Assembly: GCA_017467105.1 (NCBI GenBank)
Contig: JAFTSU010000006.1
Location: 1 to 64,000, forward strand
DNA: 64,000 nt
DNA from: Clostridia bacterium
GTDB lineage: Bacteria; Bacillota; Clostridia; Oscillospirales; CAG-272
Direction of reading: 5' to 3'
Shown here: one piece after another, positions 52,563 to 62,349 of the stretch
How positions within the stretch are numbered: the first letter of the stretch is position 1
How the letters are laid out: every line of letters begins with the position of its first letter
Program-made: the position numbers and the translations under genes
Notes under the pieces: model-generated
What the model saw: only the letters and a program-made list of their open reading frames with translations
Told to the model about the DNA's origin: nothing
Database searches by the model: none

Positions 52563-53631
52563 CATTATTTACCGTTGAATTCTCATCACCCATACGCGAG
52601 CGGCGCAGCTGACCGCAGGCAGCATTCACGTCGCTGCCAAGCCTTCGTCGAACGGTGGCGGTTATACCGCGCTTCTCAAGTCGGTCGCGGAAGCTGTTCA
52701 CAGAATCGGTATCTCCTCGCTTAAATCCGGTCTCCTTGACCTCGTTCACTCTGATAAGATTAACGTGTATGGGGGCACCCGTGTTGCGAAAAGCGCCGTT
52801 CAGGATAGCGGCAAGTCCGTCAGCATCGGATATGGAATCATTCTGTCCTGATATGAGAGTGTATTCGAAGGAAATGCGTCTGCCTGTGACCTTGTAGTAG
52901 TCAACGCAGGCGCGGAGAAGCTCTTCGATCTTCCACTTATTATTGATTGGCATAATAGCGGATCGCTTCTCGTCTGTTGATGCATGTAAAGAAATAGACA
53001 GGGTTATGGGTATATCCACCTCGGAAAGCTTATAGATTCCGGGAACGATGCCGCAGGTAGAAAGGGATATATGTCTGTAGCCGATATTCAGTCCGTCGGG
53101 ATGGTTCACAAGGCGGAGAAATTTAATAACGTTATCAAAATTATCAAGTGGCTCGCCGATACCCATCATAACGATATTGGAAATTCTCTCGCCCGAGTCC
53201 GCCTCTGCCATAATGATCTGCCCGAGAAGCTCGGAGGGATATAGGTCACGGACCTTACCGCCTATAGTAGACGCGCAGAATTTGCAGCCCATATAGCAGC
53301 CCACCTGACTGGATATGCATATGGTGTTACCATGCTGGTACTTCATAAGCACGCTCTCAATAACCGAGCCGTCAAAGAGACGGAAGAGGTACTTGACGGT
53401 ACCGTCAATTTTCGACACCAGCTTCTCCTCTACGGTAGGGAGCGTGTCAATTATTTTCTCCTTAAGTCTCTCACGGAGCGCCTTTGGAAGCGAGGAGAGA
53501 GAATCGATCCCCCCACCCTTATGCAATCGAGTGAAGGTCTGCTTCGCTCTGTATTTCGGCTCGCCGAGGGAGAGGAAATACCTCTCTAATTCCTCCGGTA
53601 AAAGTGAGTATATGTCAATCTTTTCTGTCAT
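52537..53631 (-). CDS. rlmN: Dual-specificity RNA methyltransferase RlmN
   Basis: A radical-SAM enzyme that methylates A2503 of 23S rRNA and A37 of some tRNAs. The 364 residues include the cluster motif CYMGCKFCAS (about 112-121), GIGEPLDN, the methyl-carrying cysteine in LGSDVNAACGQLR near the C-terminus, and the N-terminal HhH-like domain. Its C-terminal 18 residues extend beyond the usual end and derive partly from the tandem repeat tract. It lies 84 bases after rsmB on the same strand. Confidence 0.95.
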   Translation of the reverse strand: MTEKIDIYSLLPEELERYFLSLGEPKYRAKQTFTRLHKGGGIDSLSSLPKALRERLKEKIIDTLPTVEEKLVSKIDGTVKYLFRLFDGSVIESVLMKYQHGNTICISSQVGCYMGCKFCASTIGGKVRDLYPSELLGQIIMAEADSGERISNIVMMGIGEPLDNFDNVIKFLRLVNHPDGLNIGYRHISLSTCGIVPGIYKLSEVDIPITLSISLHASTDEKRSAIMPINNKWKIEELLRACVDYYKVTGRRISFEYTLISGQNDSISDADGLAAILNGAFRNTGAPIHVNLIRVNEVKETGFKRGDTDSVNSFRDRLEKRGITATVRRRLGSDVNAACGQLRRSRMGDENSTVNNDIKVIASF

Positions 53632-53715
53632 AGCCTTACCGTTCTGCCATAGGGCAGCTTTTTATAATTTTCACCGTTTTCTCGTATACGGTATTGATTT
53701 TATGTAAAAACAGTC

Positions 53716-55032
53716 TCAGCGAATGCGCGTGAGCTTGCATATAAAGAAGCCGTCCGCTTTGTGAACGTGCGGCAGCATTTGAAGCATACCGTTTTCGGAC
53801 TCAAGCGCGCCGACGGTAAATTCAACCGGTGCATAGTCGGGACTTGCCGATAGAAACGCCTCTACGACACGCTCGTTCTCCTCCGGGTTCACCGTACAGG
53901 TTGAATATATCATCTCGCCGTCTACGCGGAGATATTTTGCCGCCGCGTTCAGAATGCGCAGCTGAAGAGGCGGAAGAGCGTCCATAGTATTTTCCGCGTT
54001 GTAGCGGAGATCCGGCTTTTTGCCGAGAACACCGAGCCCGGAGCAAGGTACGTCGCAAATCACCTTATCCGCTCTGCCGATAAGATCCTCTCTCGGCTCT
54101 TCGCCATCGTGGCAATCCGGAATGACCGATCGAAGTCCGAGTCGCTCAGCGCCCCCCGCTATCAGCGAGAGCTTGCTCTCGTGAAGATCGAGGGAGTGTA
54201 TCTCTCCTGTGTCTCCCATAAGGATCGCAGCCGCAAAGCTCTTGCCTCCGGGGCAAGCGCAGCAATCCACAAGGATGTCCTTCTCCTTCGGCGCGAGGGC
54301 AGCTACCGCCGTAAACGACGCTCTGTCCTGCACGAGAAAATATCCTTCGGAAAATCCGGGCAAATTCTCCGGATTTACGGATCTGTCTATACGTATATGT
54401 GTACCCGTGTCAAGATTTCGTTCTGCCTTATAGCCTGCGTCAGACAAAAGAAGAATGTAATCCTCTACAGAAATACGGGTGGTATTCACGGTGAGATCGG
54501 TATACTTTACGTTATTAAAATAATCAAGGATACGCTCGGTATCTTCTCTTCCGAGGAGGCTGTCAAAGTGCTTGACAAGCTTCAGAGGAAATGAATATTT
54601 TACCGAAAGGTATCTTGAATAATTCTTGTTTTTATCGGGCTCGGGAAGGTGATCCTTCTCCCTTGCCGCGCGTCTTAAAATGCCGTTAACGATAGATCTC
54701 TCTCCGGAGCTTCTCGCAAGCTTGACGGTCTCGTTAACCGCGGCGAAATCCGGAATAGAGTTCATATGAATTATCTGGCAAAGTCCAAGTCTCAGAATGT
54801 TCACAGTATGCGGATCAAGCCGAGACAGCTCACGCGCCGCAAGAGCCGATATAATATAATCGTATGTGAGCTTATGCTCTACGGCGGTGTAGACGAGGGC
54901 GGTAAGCGCACCTCTCTCTGAGGGGGAGAGAGTATCGAGATAGTGGGCGTCAAGCGCCAGATTAACGTACTTGTCCTGCGCCTCCCATTCGATGAGGACG
55001 GAAAGAGCAAGCTCTCTTATATTTTTCTTCAT
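53716..55032 (-). CDS. rsmB: 16S rRNA (cytosine-967-C5)-methyltransferase RsmB
   Basis: The 438 residues combine an N-terminal NusB-like domain (about 1-140, RELALSVLIEWEAQDKYVNLALD) with a Rossmann methyltransferase. SAM motif VDCCACPGGKSFAAA (about 255-269), motif IV CDVPCSGLG with one catalytic cysteine, and motif VI YSTCTVNPEEN with the other. The start overlaps the end of the zinc-peptidase gene by 4 bases. Member of the priA-def-fmt-rsmB-rlmN series. Confidence 0.95.
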   Translation of the reverse strand: MKKNIRELALSVLIEWEAQDKYVNLALDAHYLDTLSPSERGALTALVYTAVEHKLTYDYIISALAARELSRLDPHTVNILRLGLCQIIHMNSIPDFAAVNETVKLARSSGERSIVNGILRRAAREKDHLPEPDKNKNYSRYLSVKYSFPLKLVKHFDSLLGREDTERILDYFNNVKYTDLTVNTTRISVEDYILLLSDAGYKAERNLDTGTHIRIDRSVNPENLPGFSEGYFLVQDRASFTAVAALAPKEKDILVDCCACPGGKSFAAAILMGDTGEIHSLDLHESKLSLIAGGAERLGLRSVIPDCHDGEEPREDLIGRADKVICDVPCSGLGVLGKKPDLRYNAENTMDALPPLQLRILNAAAKYLRVDGEMIYSTCTVNPEENERVVEAFLSASPDYAPVEFTVGALESENGMLQMLPHVHKADGFFICKLTRIR

Positions 55033-55727
55033 CTTCTTCTGTCAGTAAATCTCATTATAAGCCTGAGAAGCTGGATCAGAGACACGGCAAGAGCCGCAAC
55101 GTAGGTCAGCGCCGCCGCTGTAAGCACCTTACGGGATGCGTAAAGCTCACCCTTCGTGTACCATCCTGACGAGCGAAGAGCGGTCATAGCTCTCCTTGAC
55201 GCGTTAAACTCACAGGGCAATGTCACAAGCTCAAAGAGAGTAACCGTGGCAAAAAGACCTATGCCGAAGAGGGTAACGTAATAACCGATTTCACTTTCAA
55301 GAAGCGCCATACAAAGCACTCCTGCCATAATTACGATCCAGGTAAACCTGGAGGCAAAGGTAGTAACGGGCACCATAGCGGATCTCACCCTGATGGGAAG
55401 ATATCCTACCGCGTGCTGAATCGCGTGACCTGCCTCGTGAGCGGCAACTCCGCACGCCGCGGCAGATGTAGAGCCATACACGGAGTCTGACAGACGAAGC
55501 GTATTGGTCCTCGGATCGTAATGATCGGTAAGGGAGCCGGAAACTCTCTCTATCTCCACGTTATTTATTCCCGCGGAGCGAAGTATCATATCGGCGACCT
55601 CCGCGCCCGTTCTGCCGCGTGAGGTTGGAATGCGTGAGTAGTGGTTAAAGGTAGTAGATACCTTGATCTGCGCCCATACCGCAAATATCATAGCTGCTAT
55701 AGCCAAGGGATAAAGAATAATATCCAT
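55029..55727 (-). CDS. YugP-like zinc metallopeptidase, membrane-bound
   Basis: The 232-residue protein has hydrophobic segments at about 2-20, 115-135, 140-160 and 195-220, and a metallopeptidase motif AHEAGHAIQHAVGY (HExxH, about 97-110). The N-terminal YSRIPTSRGRTGAEVADMILRSAGI matches the Zn_peptidase_2/YugP family. The role is unproven; position between fmt and rsmB is common in Clostridia. It starts 4 bases after fmt and overlaps rsmB, so it is translated with them. Confidence 0.9.
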   Translation of the reverse strand: MDIILYPLAIAAMIFAVWAQIKVSTTFNHYSRIPTSRGRTGAEVADMILRSAGINNVEIERVSGSLTDHYDPRTNTLRLSDSVYGSTSAAACGVAAHEAGHAIQHAVGYLPIRVRSAMVPVTTFASRFTWIVIMAGVLCMALLESEIGYYVTLFGIGLFATVTLFELVTLPCEFNASRRAMTALRSSGWYTKGELYASRKVLTAAALTYVAALAVSLIQLLRLIMRFTDRRR

Positions 55728-55730
55728 AAT

Positions 55731-56663
55731 TTACTGTAATTTGTCTCCCGGTTTGATTTTTCTGCCGCGAACGAGATCTCCGGCGGTCATTTTTCCCTTG
55801 CCCTCCGGAATTACCCGACGGACAAGAAGTGCCCCTTCTCCGCAGGCTACGGTAAAGCTTCCCTCTCCGGAGCCGTCCGTAGCGACAACCTCGCCTATCT
55901 CGCCCTTGGCGTCTATGACCGAGGTATGACTTATCTTGAGCATTTTCCCGTCAAGGTATGCAAAGGCTCCCGGAATCGGGGTAACACCGCGAATGATCGG
56001 CTGCAGGACGGCTGCAGGAAGTGAAAAGTCTATTTTGCAGTCCTCCCGCTCTATCTTCGGGGCGTAGGAGGCGAGGGAGTCGTCCTGAGGAGTGCGGTTC
56101 ACCTCACCCTGCTCTATCTTATAAATAGTCTCGGAAAGAAGGGCCGAGCCTATCTCGGCTGAAGTATCGTGTACAGCCTCAAAATCGTCATCGGGTCCTA
56201 TTGGAAAGCTGCGGGCGGTGATGATATCGCCGGTATCGAGTCCCTCGTCCATATACATAACGGTAACGCCCGTCTCACGCTCACCTGCCATTATCGCTCT
56301 CTGCATAGGCGCGGCGCCTCTGTACTTCGGCAGAAGGGATACGTGTAAATTGATACAGCCGTATTTCGGGTAATTAATGACCTCGGGTGGCAGTATCTTG
56401 CCGTATGCCACAACGCAGATAAGCTCAGGACAGTAGCGCTCCAGAAGAGCGGAAAACTCACCGTCGCGAAGTGTTTTGGGCGTGTGAGTCGGAATGCCGT
56501 GCTCTGTGGCGCAAGCCCTTGTTTCCGTGGGAGTCATTATCATTTTACGGCCTCTCGGCTTATCCTCACGGGTGATAACAGCCACCACGTTATGACCGTC
56601 ATCTATCAGCTTTTTCAGGCAGAGCGCCGATATCTCAGGCGTGCCCATAAACATAATTCTCAT
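55731..56663 (-). CDS. fmt: Methionyl-tRNA formyltransferase
   Basis: It formylates initiator Met-tRNA using 10-formyl-tetrahydrofolate. The 310 residues open RIMFMGTPEISALCLKKL. They contain the catalytic asparagine and histidine in INLHVSLLPKYRGAAP (about 106-121) and the aspartate in EGLDTGD, and end with the C-terminal OB-fold domain for tRNA binding. It begins immediately after the def stop, so deformylase and formyltransferase are coupled. Confidence 0.96.
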   Translation of the reverse strand: MRIMFMGTPEISALCLKKLIDDGHNVVAVITREDKPRGRKMIMTPTETRACATEHGIPTHTPKTLRDGEFSALLERYCPELICVVAYGKILPPEVINYPKYGCINLHVSLLPKYRGAAPMQRAIMAGERETGVTVMYMDEGLDTGDIITARSFPIGPDDDFEAVHDTSAEIGSALLSETIYKIEQGEVNRTPQDDSLASYAPKIEREDCKIDFSLPAAVLQPIIRGVTPIPGAFAYLDGKMLKISHTSVIDAKGEIGEVVATDGSGEGSFTVACGEGALLVRRVIPEGKGKMTAGDLVRGRKIKPGDKLQ

Positions 56664-57131
56664 TTATTTCAGCTCCTCGGGGGTAAGAGGACGGATCTGC
56701 ACGTCGGTATAAAGCTTACCGTCCAGGTGGTCGCACTCGTGACAGATAGCTCTGGCGAGAAGTCCGTCTCCCGTAATATCATACTGCTTACCGTGGCGGT
56801 CAAGGGCTCTGACGGTAACGTGCATCGGACGCTTTGTCAAGCCGTAATTTCCCGGGAAGGAAAGACAGCCCTCCTGCTCCTGCTGCTCTCCGGCGAATGC
56901 GATTATCTTAGGATTGATAAGCTCCAGAACCTTACCCTCCTCTACCTCGATAACCACGACCCGACGAAGCACGCCGACCTGAACGGCGGCAAGTCCGCAG
57001 CCGCCGGCCGCACGCATAGTCTCGGTCATATCGTCAAGAAGAGTAAGTATTCTGGGGGTGATCTCCTCTACAGGTCTTGAAACCTTGCGAAGAGTGGGAT
57101 CTCCAAATTTAAGTATTTTAAGCGTTGCCAT
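56664..57131 (-). CDS. def: Peptide deformylase
   Basis: It removes the formyl group from nascent N-termini. The 155 residues show all three motifs: GCGLAAVQVGV (GxGxAAxQ, about 44-54), EGCLSFPG with the metal cysteine, and HECDHLDGKLY (HExxH) with the catalytic glutamate and two metal histidines. It lies about 210 bases after priA and abuts fmt. Confidence 0.96.
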   Translation of the reverse strand: MATLKILKFGDPTLRKVSRPVEEITPRILTLLDDMTETMRAAGGCGLAAVQVGVLRRVVVIEVEEGKVLELINPKIIAFAGEQQEQEGCLSFPGNYGLTKRPMHVTVRALDRHGKQYDITGDGLLARAICHECDHLDGKLYTDVQIRPLTPEELK

Positions 57132-57341
57132 TTTTTATTCCTTTCCCTTTCACGACTCGTTATCTCACTAAAGGTCGCAAAGGCGTTCATTATTATATAT
57201 TTCCGTACGTCTGCTTAAGTCCCTTTTTCAGCTTGATCAGCCGTTATTCAAGAGAAAACTCAACACGGGGTCGGTCTGAATGAAGAAATCTGACGTATCG
57301 GCTGATTCATTTAAACAAGCTCCGTGTCATCTCTTACAATA

Positions 57342-59585
57342 TCACACGGTCAAGGGATTCAGATCCACGGAGAGAGTGACGTCTCTTACCTCTGCGAAGC
57401 TGCAAAGCATGCCGTGGAAGAGAGATCTGGAGCGGTGGTTCAGCTTGCACTTGACCACGACTCTCATTCTGTATTTTTCACATATTTTATAAACCTGCGC
57501 CTCGAACGGTCCGTAAACCATAAAGGGCAGATCGGAATAATCGTTTTCAATTTTCTCGCGAAGCAGATCTATTAAGTGACCGGACTCAGCCAACAGCCTC
57601 TCCTCACTCTCTGATGTAAGTGTCAGATTGACCATATCGCAGAACGGAGGATACGAAAGCTCACGTCTGAGCGCTATCTCTCCCTCGTAGAAGGCATCGT
57701 AATCCTGCTTGCAGGCGAGACGCAAGACCTCGTTACCTGGCGAGAAGGTCTGAATAACAGCCTTTCCGCCGCTATGCGCTCTGCCCGCTCTGCCGATCAC
57801 CTGCGTAAGCAGAGAGAAGGTCTTCTCCGAGGCGCGAAAGTCGCTGTGGTACAGAGACGTATCAGCCAGCGCTACTCCAACCAGCGTAACGTCGGGGAAA
57901 TCGTGACCCTTCGCCACCATCTGCGTACCGAGAAGCACGTCATACTCTTTTTTGCGGAACTGATCCAGCATCTTGTCGTAGGCAAGCTTGCCCTGGGTCG
58001 TGTCCGCGTCCATTCTCATAACGCTCATATCCGGAAGATATTTATCAAGCTCGCTCTCAAGCTTCTGAGTACCGAAGCCAAGATAGGATAGCTTCTCAGC
58101 GTTACAGGACGGACAAGCTCTGGGGATCGGCTGAGCAAAGCCGCAGAGGTGACAAAGAAGCTTACCTCCCCCTCTGTCCGTATGATGAGTCAAGGAAACG
58201 GAGCAGCGGGGACATGTGATGACCTCTCCGCAGGATTTACAGCTGATCTCCGAGGAGTAGCCGCGCCTGTTCAGAAAAATGATCGCCTGCTTTTCGCTGT
58301 CATAGACCTCTGAAAGCTCGTTATAAAGCCGCTCGCTGATTGCGGAGAGATTACCGCGACGCAGCTCCTCGCGCATATCTACGATGATCGCCTCGGGAAG
58401 AGACACACCGCCGTATCGGGTGCGCAGTGGTATAAGGGTATAGGTACCCGTCTTCGCCTTATAGAAGCTCTCAAGGGAGGGCGTGGCGGACGCGAGGAGC
58501 ATAAGCGCCCCCGCCTTGCCGCATCTGTACGCCGCGATATCTCTGGCGTGGTACTTGGGATCCGACTCGGATTTATAGGTATGCTCGTGCTCCTCGTCTA
58601 TTACGATCAGCCCGAGATTTTTTATTGGCGCGAATATTGCGGATCTGGTGCCTATGACAAGATCTACGTCCCCTCTGTCTATTCTGCGCCAGGCGTCAAG
58701 CCTCTCGCCTCTTGAGAGAGAGGAGTGAATGACGGCGACCCTCTCGCCGTATCGGCTGCAGAAAATGTTTACCGTCTGAGGTGTAAGTGATATTTCGGGA
58801 ACAAGCATAATGACAGTTTTACCGTCGGAAAGCACCCTGTCGATAAGACGCATTATAACCTTGGTTTTTCCGCTTCCCGTAACTCCGTAAAGAAGTGCCG
58901 CCCGTGGCTCGCCCGATTCTATCAGCTTTTCAGCCGTTTTGTACGCTGAGGACTGCTCATCAGATAGTACGATGGGGGACGTGTCGCGATTCAGCGCATA
59001 TTTCTGGTAAGGATTGCGTATCTGCTCCCTCGACTCCACAGTCAAAACGCCCTTATCCCGAAGGGCTTTTATATGAGCGGGGGTAACCCCCTTTATCTCA
59101 CGGATAAGCGACTCGTCTGCAGATGAAACACCTATAAGATAACGGATGATCTCACGCTGTCCCTCGCTTCTTATCCCTGCTCTGCCGGATGCCGAAAGAA
59201 GCGTCCGAGCCTCCTCTCCCGATATGGCGAGAGACAGGATACGCATCTCTTTGATATTTGCAAGATCGGTTATCGCTCCGGGCGGAAGGACGGTCCTGAC
59301 CGCCTCTCCAAACGTGCAAAGCGTGTATTCCTTCATAAAAAGGCATAGCCCGAGCATCTCCTCCGAGAGAGAGTATCGGTCGGTAATGACCGAATGCACG
59401 GGCTTTATCTGCGCCACCGACTCTGCCGTCTCACTCACACCGATAACAACAGCAACTCGAAGCCTGTTTGCCTTACCGAACGGTACTCTTACGAGCGATC
59501 CGGGATTTATTACAGTGTCGCATGAATAGTCAAAGGGGCGGTCTATATGATAAGGAGCGTCCAATATATATACTTTTATAAACAT
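57342..59585 (-). CDS. priA: Primosomal protein N' (replication restart helicase PriA)
   Basis: A superfamily-2 helicase that reloads the replisome at stalled forks. The 747 residues include the DNA-binding N-terminus (FDYSCDTVINPGSLVRVPFG), Walker A GVTGSGKT (about 241-248), the DEEHEHTYK box and two zinc-binding pairs (CKSCGEVITCPRC and CHLC...CPSC). The VIGRAGRAHSGG helicase motif VI follows. The ATG at 59585 is preferred over 59606 because AAAGGAG lies between them. The coaBC gene commonly found upstream is missing. Confidence 0.95.
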   Translation of the reverse strand: MFIKVYILDAPYHIDRPFDYSCDTVINPGSLVRVPFGKANRLRVAVVIGVSETAESVAQIKPVHSVITDRYSLSEEMLGLCLFMKEYTLCTFGEAVRTVLPPGAITDLANIKEMRILSLAISGEEARTLLSASGRAGIRSEGQREIIRYLIGVSSADESLIREIKGVTPAHIKALRDKGVLTVESREQIRNPYQKYALNRDTSPIVLSDEQSSAYKTAEKLIESGEPRAALLYGVTGSGKTKVIMRLIDRVLSDGKTVIMLVPEISLTPQTVNIFCSRYGERVAVIHSSLSRGERLDAWRRIDRGDVDLVIGTRSAIFAPIKNLGLIVIDEEHEHTYKSESDPKYHARDIAAYRCGKAGALMLLASATPSLESFYKAKTGTYTLIPLRTRYGGVSLPEAIIVDMREELRRGNLSAISERLYNELSEVYDSEKQAIIFLNRRGYSSEISCKSCGEVITCPRCSVSLTHHTDRGGGKLLCHLCGFAQPIPRACPSCNAEKLSYLGFGTQKLESELDKYLPDMSVMRMDADTTQGKLAYDKMLDQFRKKEYDVLLGTQMVAKGHDFPDVTLVGVALADTSLYHSDFRASEKTFSLLTQVIGRAGRAHSGGKAVIQTFSPGNEVLRLACKQDYDAFYEGEIALRRELSYPPFCDMVNLTLTSESEERLLAESGHLIDLLREKIENDYSDLPFMVYGPFEAQVYKICEKYRMRVVVKCKLNHRSRSLFHGMLCSFAEVRDVTLSVDLNPLTV

Positions 59586-59651
59586 ATAACGTTCCGCTCC
59601 TTTCATTATCCTTCGCCAAAGGCGAAAACTTACAAAGGCTACAGCCTTATA

Positions 59652-59915
59652 TTATTCTTCCGCTCCCTTAAGCTTGAATCTGCCCTCCTCGAGCTGAGCT
59701 ATAGCAAGCTTTACAGCCTTCTTATCCTTGTATTCGGGATCAATTAGCTGAGCCAGATTCTTATCAGTCTCGTGATTGTCGATCATCTTCTGCGCCTTGC
59801 TTCTCATCTCGATGTACTCGTCGGTAACGATGCGCGCGCACTTAGCCACACCCACTACCAGCTCGTAACGGTTAAGCTTGCCCTCTGTAAGCTGTTCTAC
59901 TGTTGGATAGATCAT
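59652..59915 (-). CDS. rpoZ: RNA polymerase omega subunit
   Basis: A small assembly factor of RNA polymerase. The 87 residues begin MIYPTVEQLTEGKLNRYELVVGVAKCARIV, with the family's NRYELV.. helix followed by AVKLAIAQLEEGRFKL. AAGAGG-like sequence precedes the ATG. It lies between remA and priA; the guanylate kinase gene usually next to it is not here. Confidence 0.92.
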   Translation of the reverse strand: MIYPTVEQLTEGKLNRYELVVGVAKCARIVTDEYIEMRSKAQKMIDNHETDKNLAQLIDPEYKDKKAVKLAIAQLEEGRFKLKGAEE

Positions 59916-60017
59916 AGTTTTTTCCTCTTTATACTTTATATTTTATTTTCAAAATCGTTTCATCCCTCTCGGACTTCCGAGAGGTGATACGTGCAAAGCA
60001 ATACACCGCCGTGGCGG

Positions 60018-60290
60018 TTATTCCTCGTCGCTTTCGTCGTCGGTCACGCTCTCGTCATCGCTGGCAAGACGGTTGGTAACCGTCTCCGTCTGAATTGCCG
60101 AGAGAATAACGTGATCGGAGTCTGTAATGATAACCGCGCGAGTACGTCTGCCGCAGGAAACGTCAATAACTCTGCCGCCCTCCTTGGCATCCCTGACAAG
60201 TCGCTTGATCGGCTCGGAATCCGGGGAGGCTATAGCAACTATGCGACCCGCCGATACCATATTTCCAAATCCTATATTTATAAATTTCAT
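60018..60290 (-). CDS. remA: Extracellular matrix regulator RemA (DUF370)
   Basis: RemA is a small DNA-binding regulator that in Bacillus activates matrix genes. The 90 residues start [32 protein letters not shown] and contain [21 protein letters not shown], the conserved core. The final 12 residues are an acidic extension ([13 protein letters not shown]). Position after yicC is conserved among Firmicutes. Target genes here are unknown. Confidence 0.93.
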   Translation of the reverse strand: MKFINIGFGNMVSAGRIVAIASPDSEPIKRLVRDAKEGGRVIDVSCGRRTRAVIITDSDHVILSAIQTETVTNRLASDDESVTDDESDEE

Positions 60291-60482
60291 AGCTTTCCTC
60301 TTTCATTTAGCTTAAGCTCGCAATATACGTCTTTATTTCCGCAAGGAATCGCCGCGTCATTTTATCCGAGTAATTACCGTACGCGTATTCTGTTGCTTAA
60401 AGGCCGGAAGCCATCCGCCGCAGATGAACGCGCAGGGTGAAAAAGCATAATTTGATACACGGGGGTGCCGCGTTCGACAGTT

Positions 60483-61370
60483 TTACTCTATATTCTGTAT
60501 CTGCTCGCGGATCTTCTCCAGCTCGCCCTTCATATTAACTACTATACGGGCGATGCGGGCGTTATTTGCCTTCGAGCCTATGGTATTGGTCTCACGGTTA
60601 AGCTCCTGCATAAGAAAGTCCAGCTTTCTGCCCGAGGGCTCGCCCGATGCGATTATGTCGTAGAACGCGCCTACGTGAGAGCGAAGTCTGACAAGCTCCT
60701 CGTCTATAGCGATCTTATCCGCCCATATCGCGCACTCGGTGAGTAGTCTGTTCTCGTCAACCGCTACCTCGGCATCTCCGAGAATTGCGCGGATCCTAGT
60801 CTCCAGCTTATCTCTGTAGCCTACGGTATCGGTTTTGGAGATCTCCTCTATTTCCTCCGACCAGGCGCGGACCTGCTCGATCTTCTGCTTGATGTCGTCC
60901 TCCGCCTTCTTACCCTCAGCCTCGCGCATTGCGTTGTAGCCGTCCAGCGCATTGTCCAGCACCGCGCGGAAGATCTGCCACTCTGCCTCAAGATCCTCTT
61001 CCTCCTTCTCACGAGTGAAGATATCCTGATTTCGAGCCACGGTCATAGCGCTGATATCGTCGGCGAGCCCGTACTCGTCAACAAGTCGGCGAAGCGCTTT
61101 TAAATAGCTGCGGAGATATACATCATCTATACCGATATCGCCGTCGGAGGCGCCGTGATGCTCTACCGTAACGAAAACGTCCACCTTAGCCCTTGAGGTC
61201 GCAAACCTCTTCACGTGGTCCTTGATACGCTCCTCTAAAAAGAGGTAGGCTCTGGGTAGCTTGACCGAGCAATCGAAGAAGCGGGAATTCACGCTCTTGA
61301 TCTCTATCGTAATGTCACGGCGCTCGCCTTCCAGCTTTGCTCTGCCAAAGGCAGTCATACTCTTAATCAT
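60483..61370 (-). CDS. YicC-family endoribonuclease-like protein
   Basis: The 295 residues begin MIKSMTAFGRAKLEGERRDITIEIKSVNSRFFD and end in LDFLMQELNRETNTIGSKANNARIARIVVNMKGELEKIREQIQNIE, the two most conserved YicC blocks. A long helical region lies between (about 120-250). YicC/YloC proteins are RNA-degradation-linked stress proteins. It overlaps the end of nrdR by 8 bases. A 192-base gap to remA contains no gene. Confidence 0.92.
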   Translation of the reverse strand: MIKSMTAFGRAKLEGERRDITIEIKSVNSRFFDCSVKLPRAYLFLEERIKDHVKRFATSRAKVDVFVTVEHHGASDGDIGIDDVYLRSYLKALRRLVDEYGLADDISAMTVARNQDIFTREKEEEDLEAEWQIFRAVLDNALDGYNAMREAEGKKAEDDIKQKIEQVRAWSEEIEEISKTDTVGYRDKLETRIRAILGDAEVAVDENRLLTECAIWADKIAIDEELVRLRSHVGAFYDIIASGEPSGRKLDFLMQELNRETNTIGSKANNARIARIVVNMKGELEKIREQIQNIE

Positions 61371-61851
61371 CTGATTTAACCTCCGCCTTAGCCGCTACCT
61401 TCTTACGCGAGCGGCGATATATACTCTTGATCTCATCCATAAAGCTGTCAATATCCTTGAACTCGCGATATACTGATGCGAACCGTATGTAAGAAATGAT
61501 ATCCGTTTCCTTAAGCCTTGTAAGAACAAGCTCGCCAATGTCGGTGGAGCTTATTTCTGTGACCTGTGAGCTCTGCAGCTCCGCCTCTATAGACTCAGCT
61601 ATCTGCTCCGAGTTCACGTCACGCTTCTGACAGGCGCGCTGTATGCCGAGAGCAAGCTTATGCTTATCAAAGATCTCCCGTCTTCCGTCGCGCTTGATAA
61701 CCGCAATGGGCTCTGTATCTATGACCTCGTAGGTGGTGAATCGCTTGCCGCAGGATGGGCACTCGCGGCGGCGTCTGATGCTGGAGCCGTCATCTATGGG
61801 ACGGGAATCCATAACTCTGGAATCGGGCAAATGGCAAACGGGACACTTCAT
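61363..61851 (-). CDS. nrdR: Transcriptional repressor NrdR
   Basis: A nucleotide-sensing repressor of ribonucleotide reductase genes. The 162 residues start with a zinc ribbon (MKCPVCHLPDSRVMDSRP and RRRRECPSCGKRFTTYE) followed by an ATP-cone (VIKRDGRREIFDKHKLALGIQRACQKR) and a basic tail. AGGAG precedes the ATG. First gene of the long minus-strand series nrdR-yicC-remA-rpoZ-priA. No NrdR box was recognised near nrdG. Confidence 0.96.
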   Translation of the reverse strand: MKCPVCHLPDSRVMDSRPIDDGSSIRRRRECPSCGKRFTTYEVIDTEPIAVIKRDGRREIFDKHKLALGIQRACQKRDVNSEQIAESIEAELQSSQVTEISSTDIGELVLTRLKETDIISYIRFASVYREFKDIDSFMDEIKSIYRRSRKKVAAKAEVKSDD

Positions 61852-61882
61852 CTTGGATAACTCCTAAAATATATTTCATATT

Positions 61883-61911
61883 ATTTTAGCATATATTTGA
61901 AAAAAAGTAAA
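61883..61911 (-). promoter_or_regulatory. Promoter of the nrdR-led gene series
   Basis: On the minus strand TTTACT (61911-61906) and TAAAAT (61888-61883) have a 17-base spacer and a TGC extended -10. The ATG follows after about 30 bases. Confidence 0.6.
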
Positions 61912-62199
61912 GATTATTTAAAATATTTCCAAAATATTTACAAAGGCGCATCTATGATCACAACGAAACAGAGAAACAAGTCGCAAGATATGGGCAGCCA
62001 AGACGTGATAACCGAACTATTACACCGTGGGATTAAAAAAGCGGGAAAAAGGAACACTCACAATAAAGCGGTTTTTCAACCGCAAATACAACAAAAGGAG
62101 TATGGGCAATTTGCCTGTACTCCTTTTCGAACTTCTCACGCTGCAAGCTATAGTGTGTTACACCATTGTTTTCAGGGTGGTAATAGGTGAATCTTTCAC

Positions 62200-62340
62200 T
62201 AAATTGGAAGTGAAGTTGCTTTGCAGTGAAGTTTGTGCTACGCACAAGTGAAGTTAAGTTTGCCTACTTTGCCAAAGGCAAAACCTCACTATCCATAGGA
62301 TAGCTTTACTTATGAAGTAAGCTTCACTTGCCAGAATGGG
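62200..62340. repeat. Hairpin array C: stems joined by GTGAAGTT linkers
   Basis: GTGAAGTT occurs at 62210, 62226 and 62248. Stems between and after include TTGTGC-TAC-GCACAA, TTTGCC...GGCAAA, CTATCC-AT-AGGATAG and TTACTT-AT-GAAGTAA, with inverted linker-like GCTTCACT near the right end. Same architecture as arrays A and B with a third linker. Confidence 0.6.
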
Positions 62341-62349
62341 AAAACTTAG

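Noticed and set aside
62033..62245. 70-residue minus-strand protein in the array C spacer
   Set aside because: It runs through hairpins and linkers with no ribosome site. It is more likely repeat DNA than a gene.
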